Origin: Lachnospiraceae bacterium UBA3814
Lineage (GTDB): Bacteria > Bacillota > Clostridia > Lachnospirales > Lachnospiraceae
Length of the DNA stretch: 15,441 nucleotides
Direction of reading: 5' to 3'
Assembly (NCBI GenBank): GCA_002368575.1
Contig: DFEA01000093.1
Span: forward strand, 1-15,441
A program made the translations under genes and the position numbers. Under the pieces are notes generated by a model that made no database searches, was not told the DNA's origin, and worked only from the letters and a program-made list of their open reading frames with translations. Each line of letters begins with the position of its first letter. The stretch's first letter is position 1. Positions 14,122 to 15,441 of the stretch are shown piece by piece.

Positions 14122-15441
14122 TCTGTTCCTCCCTGTTTAAATATTTATTCTCAAAAGCTTCTCTGGTCATTGGTTCATCAAAATAAAAGCCCTGGACATT
14201 TCTCACCTTAAGCCCGGACACCGCCAGGTATTCCTCCTCGGTCTCGATCCCCTCCACACAGAGCTTGATCTTAAGCGGCTCCAGAAATTCACCGGCGGTC
14301 CTGATAAACGACTTTACATACGGGTCGCTATCTATGTTCTTCACAAACTTCTGCCCTATCTTAACAAGGCTTAAGGGCAGCTCCTTAATGTGATTGAAGG
14401 AAAAGCTTCCGGTCCCGAAATCATCGAGCGCCACCTGGCATCCGAGCAGCTTTACCTCCCTTAAGGCTCTCTTCAGCCCGGGAAGCAACGTCATATCAAA
14501 AACATCCGAAAACTCCAGAACAAGGTTCCTCGGATTTACACCCGTTTCGGTTATGATGTCTGACAGGACAAAGGGAAAATTATCCTGAAGGAGCTGCTCG
14601 GGAGCAATATTGACATATGCCTTGAAATACGGATGACCCGACTCGTTCCAGGACTTAAGCACGCTGCAGAGTTCCTTTAAAAGATGATTGCCTATGGGTA
14701 CTATTATCCCTGACTGCCTCGCGTTCGGAACAAACTGCTCGGCCTGCATGAAGCCCAGGGCTTTCGAGCTCCACCGAAGCAGCGCCTCCGCTCCCGTGCA
14801 TTTGTTTTTTTTGCTGATATCTATAACCGGCTGGTAATACAGGGGAAATTCCGTAAGAACCCCCGGTTCAACGCTTATATCCTTAAAATCCTTAACATAA
14901 GCTTCCTTTGGGGATTCCTTTACAGCTGCCCTTTCAGCTTCGCCTGCGGACTCTTTTTCAGGTTCCTTTACAGCTTCCCTCACGGATTCTTTTTCAGGCT
15001 CCTTTACAGCTTCCCTCACGGACTCTTTTTCAGGCTCCTGTATGAGAAGGGCCGCTTTTTCAGCATCTGTCCCAGGCTCCGCCGAAGCCTCCTCCGCAAA
15101 TTCGGCGGCGGCTTTCTCCGTAAGAGCCTGTCCCCTGTCCGCCCTCTTTCTCTCCGTTATGTCAAATAGTGAATAGAGAACGGCATATCTTCCGTCTACC
15201 CACTTTATAACATTTCTGTGATAATCAAAATGCCTGCCGGCCTTTTCATACTCTATCTCCGTATGAAGATCATTTCTGTCGTCGTCAGAGGCTAAGAGCC
15301 TGTTTAAGGTCCCGTCCTTAAGCTCCTGCTCAAATTCCTCCTCCATCCTTTTATTAATGAAGATAAACTCTCCGCTCTGACGGTCCTTTACACAGATATA
15401 GCTGCCGACGTTATTTAATATGACCTTCAGGGAAATAACGG
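14096..15441 (-). CDS. PAS-linker-EAL domain protein, 5' part outside the window
   Basis: The frame is open to the right edge, so the gene is partial; Met at 15346 lies inside the PAS domain and is not the start. Visible order: the rest of a PAS domain (from SLKVILNNVGSYICVKDR at the edge to YSLFDITERKR, 15439 to about 15140); a charged linker with 12-residue repeats (about 15130-14880); then an EAL domain (about 14870-14130). EAL domains hydrolyse c-di-GMP. Present are GAEALLRW, NIAPEQL, LEFSD, LDDFGTGSF, VEGIET and QGF. The metal/catalytic KxD motif is altered: VKIGQKF, with Gly at 14354-14356 where Asp is expected. Activity may be reduced or lost, making it a possible c-di-GMP sensor. A GGDEF domain could exist upstream, outside the window. 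The gene overlaps purH. Confidence 0.88.
   Translation of the reverse strand, partial: VISLKVILNNVGSYICVKDRQSGEFIFINKRMEEEFEQELKDGTLNRLLASDDDRNDLHTEIEYEKAGRHFDYHRNVIKWVDGRYAVLYSLFDITERKRADRGQALTEKAAAEFAEEASAEPGTDAEKAALLIQEPEKESVREAVKEPEKESVREAVKEPEKESAGEAERAAVKESPKEAYVKDFKDISVEPGVLTEFPLYYQPVIDISKKNKCTGAEALLRWSSKALGFMQAEQFVPNARQSGIIVPIGNHLLKELCSVLKSWNESGHPYFKAYVNIAPEQLLQDNFPFVLSDIITETGVNPRNLVLEFSDVFDMTLLPGLKRALREVKLLGCQVALDDFGTGSFSFNHIKELPLSLVKIGQKFVKNIDSDPYVKSFIRTAGEFLEPLKIKLCVEGIETEEEYLAVSGLKVRNVQGFYFDEPMTREAFENKYLNREEQNEGVNKRF
14942..15040. repeat. 36-bp tandem repeat within the PAS-EAL linker
   Basis: Two complete 36-bp units (14961-14996 and 14997-15032) differ at only two positions (T/C at 14963 and 14986 against 14999 and 15022). 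A partial copy matches before them (from 14942) and a short one after (15033-15040). In protein the unit is 12 residues, EPEKESVREAVK or close. Because the unit is a multiple of three, copy-number changes would keep the frame and alter linker length. Confidence 0.85.

Noticed and set aside
15254..15346. ATG 15346 as the start of the EAL gene
   Set aside because: The frame continues open to the window edge and the upstream residues (VGSYICVKD...GEFIFINKR) are clear PAS sequence, so the gene begins outside the window.

Overview
The window looks like a chromosomal segment from a Gram-positive member of the Clostridia, most likely a Lachnospiraceae-type organism. The reasons are the gene order rpmE / DUF1385 (yqhQ) / prmC / prfA, strong purine-rich GGAGG-type ribosome binding sites, frequent AGG, ATA and CTT codons, and the style of the MBOAT/DHHW and PAS-EAL proteins. 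This assignment is an inference from gene content and codon use. No phage, insertion sequence, CRISPR array, rRNA or tRNA was seen.

Left part (1-3498, + strand): a translation block. rpmE (ribosomal protein L31) has its own promoter, with a perfect dyad over the -35, and its own terminator. It is followed by yqhQ (DUF1385 membrane protein), prmC (release factor glutamine methyltransferase) and prfA (release factor 1). The last three are chained by 8-nt overlaps, so the enzyme that methylates the RF1 GGQ glutamine is translated directly ahead of its substrate.

Middle (3482-5083): mtnA on the - strand overlaps the 3' end of prfA tail to tail. Divergent from it is a small two-helix membrane protein with a C-terminal zinc ribbon, bracketed by two hairpins with nearly the same sequence.

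Central operon (12448 down to 5094, - strand): a strong sigma-A type promoter overlapped and followed by two inverted repeats drives a TetR regulator, a PfkB-type sugar/nucleoside kinase homologue, an RsmB/NOP-family rRNA m5C methyltransferase, an AlgI-like MBOAT O-acyltransferase and a DHHW/AlgX-like SGNH protein. Spacing is tight (22 nt, overlap 10 nt, 15 nt, 59 nt). The last two genes form the usual pair for O-acetylating a cell-surface polysaccharide. The TetR protein is the strangest item: a normal N-terminal repressor of about 210 residues carries a further 530 or so residues of low-complexity sequence. The kinase homologue has Asn in place of the catalytic Asp of its GAGD motif.

Right part (12517-15441, - strand): bifunctional purH, overlapping by 26 nt the end of a PAS-linker-EAL protein. 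The EAL gene runs off the right edge of the window. Its domain keeps most c-di-GMP phosphodiesterase residues but has Gly for Asp in the KxD motif.

The most promising leads are the extended TetR with its operon, the GAGN kinase, the altered EAL domain coupled to purH, and a probable long antisense arrangement between prfA and mtnA.
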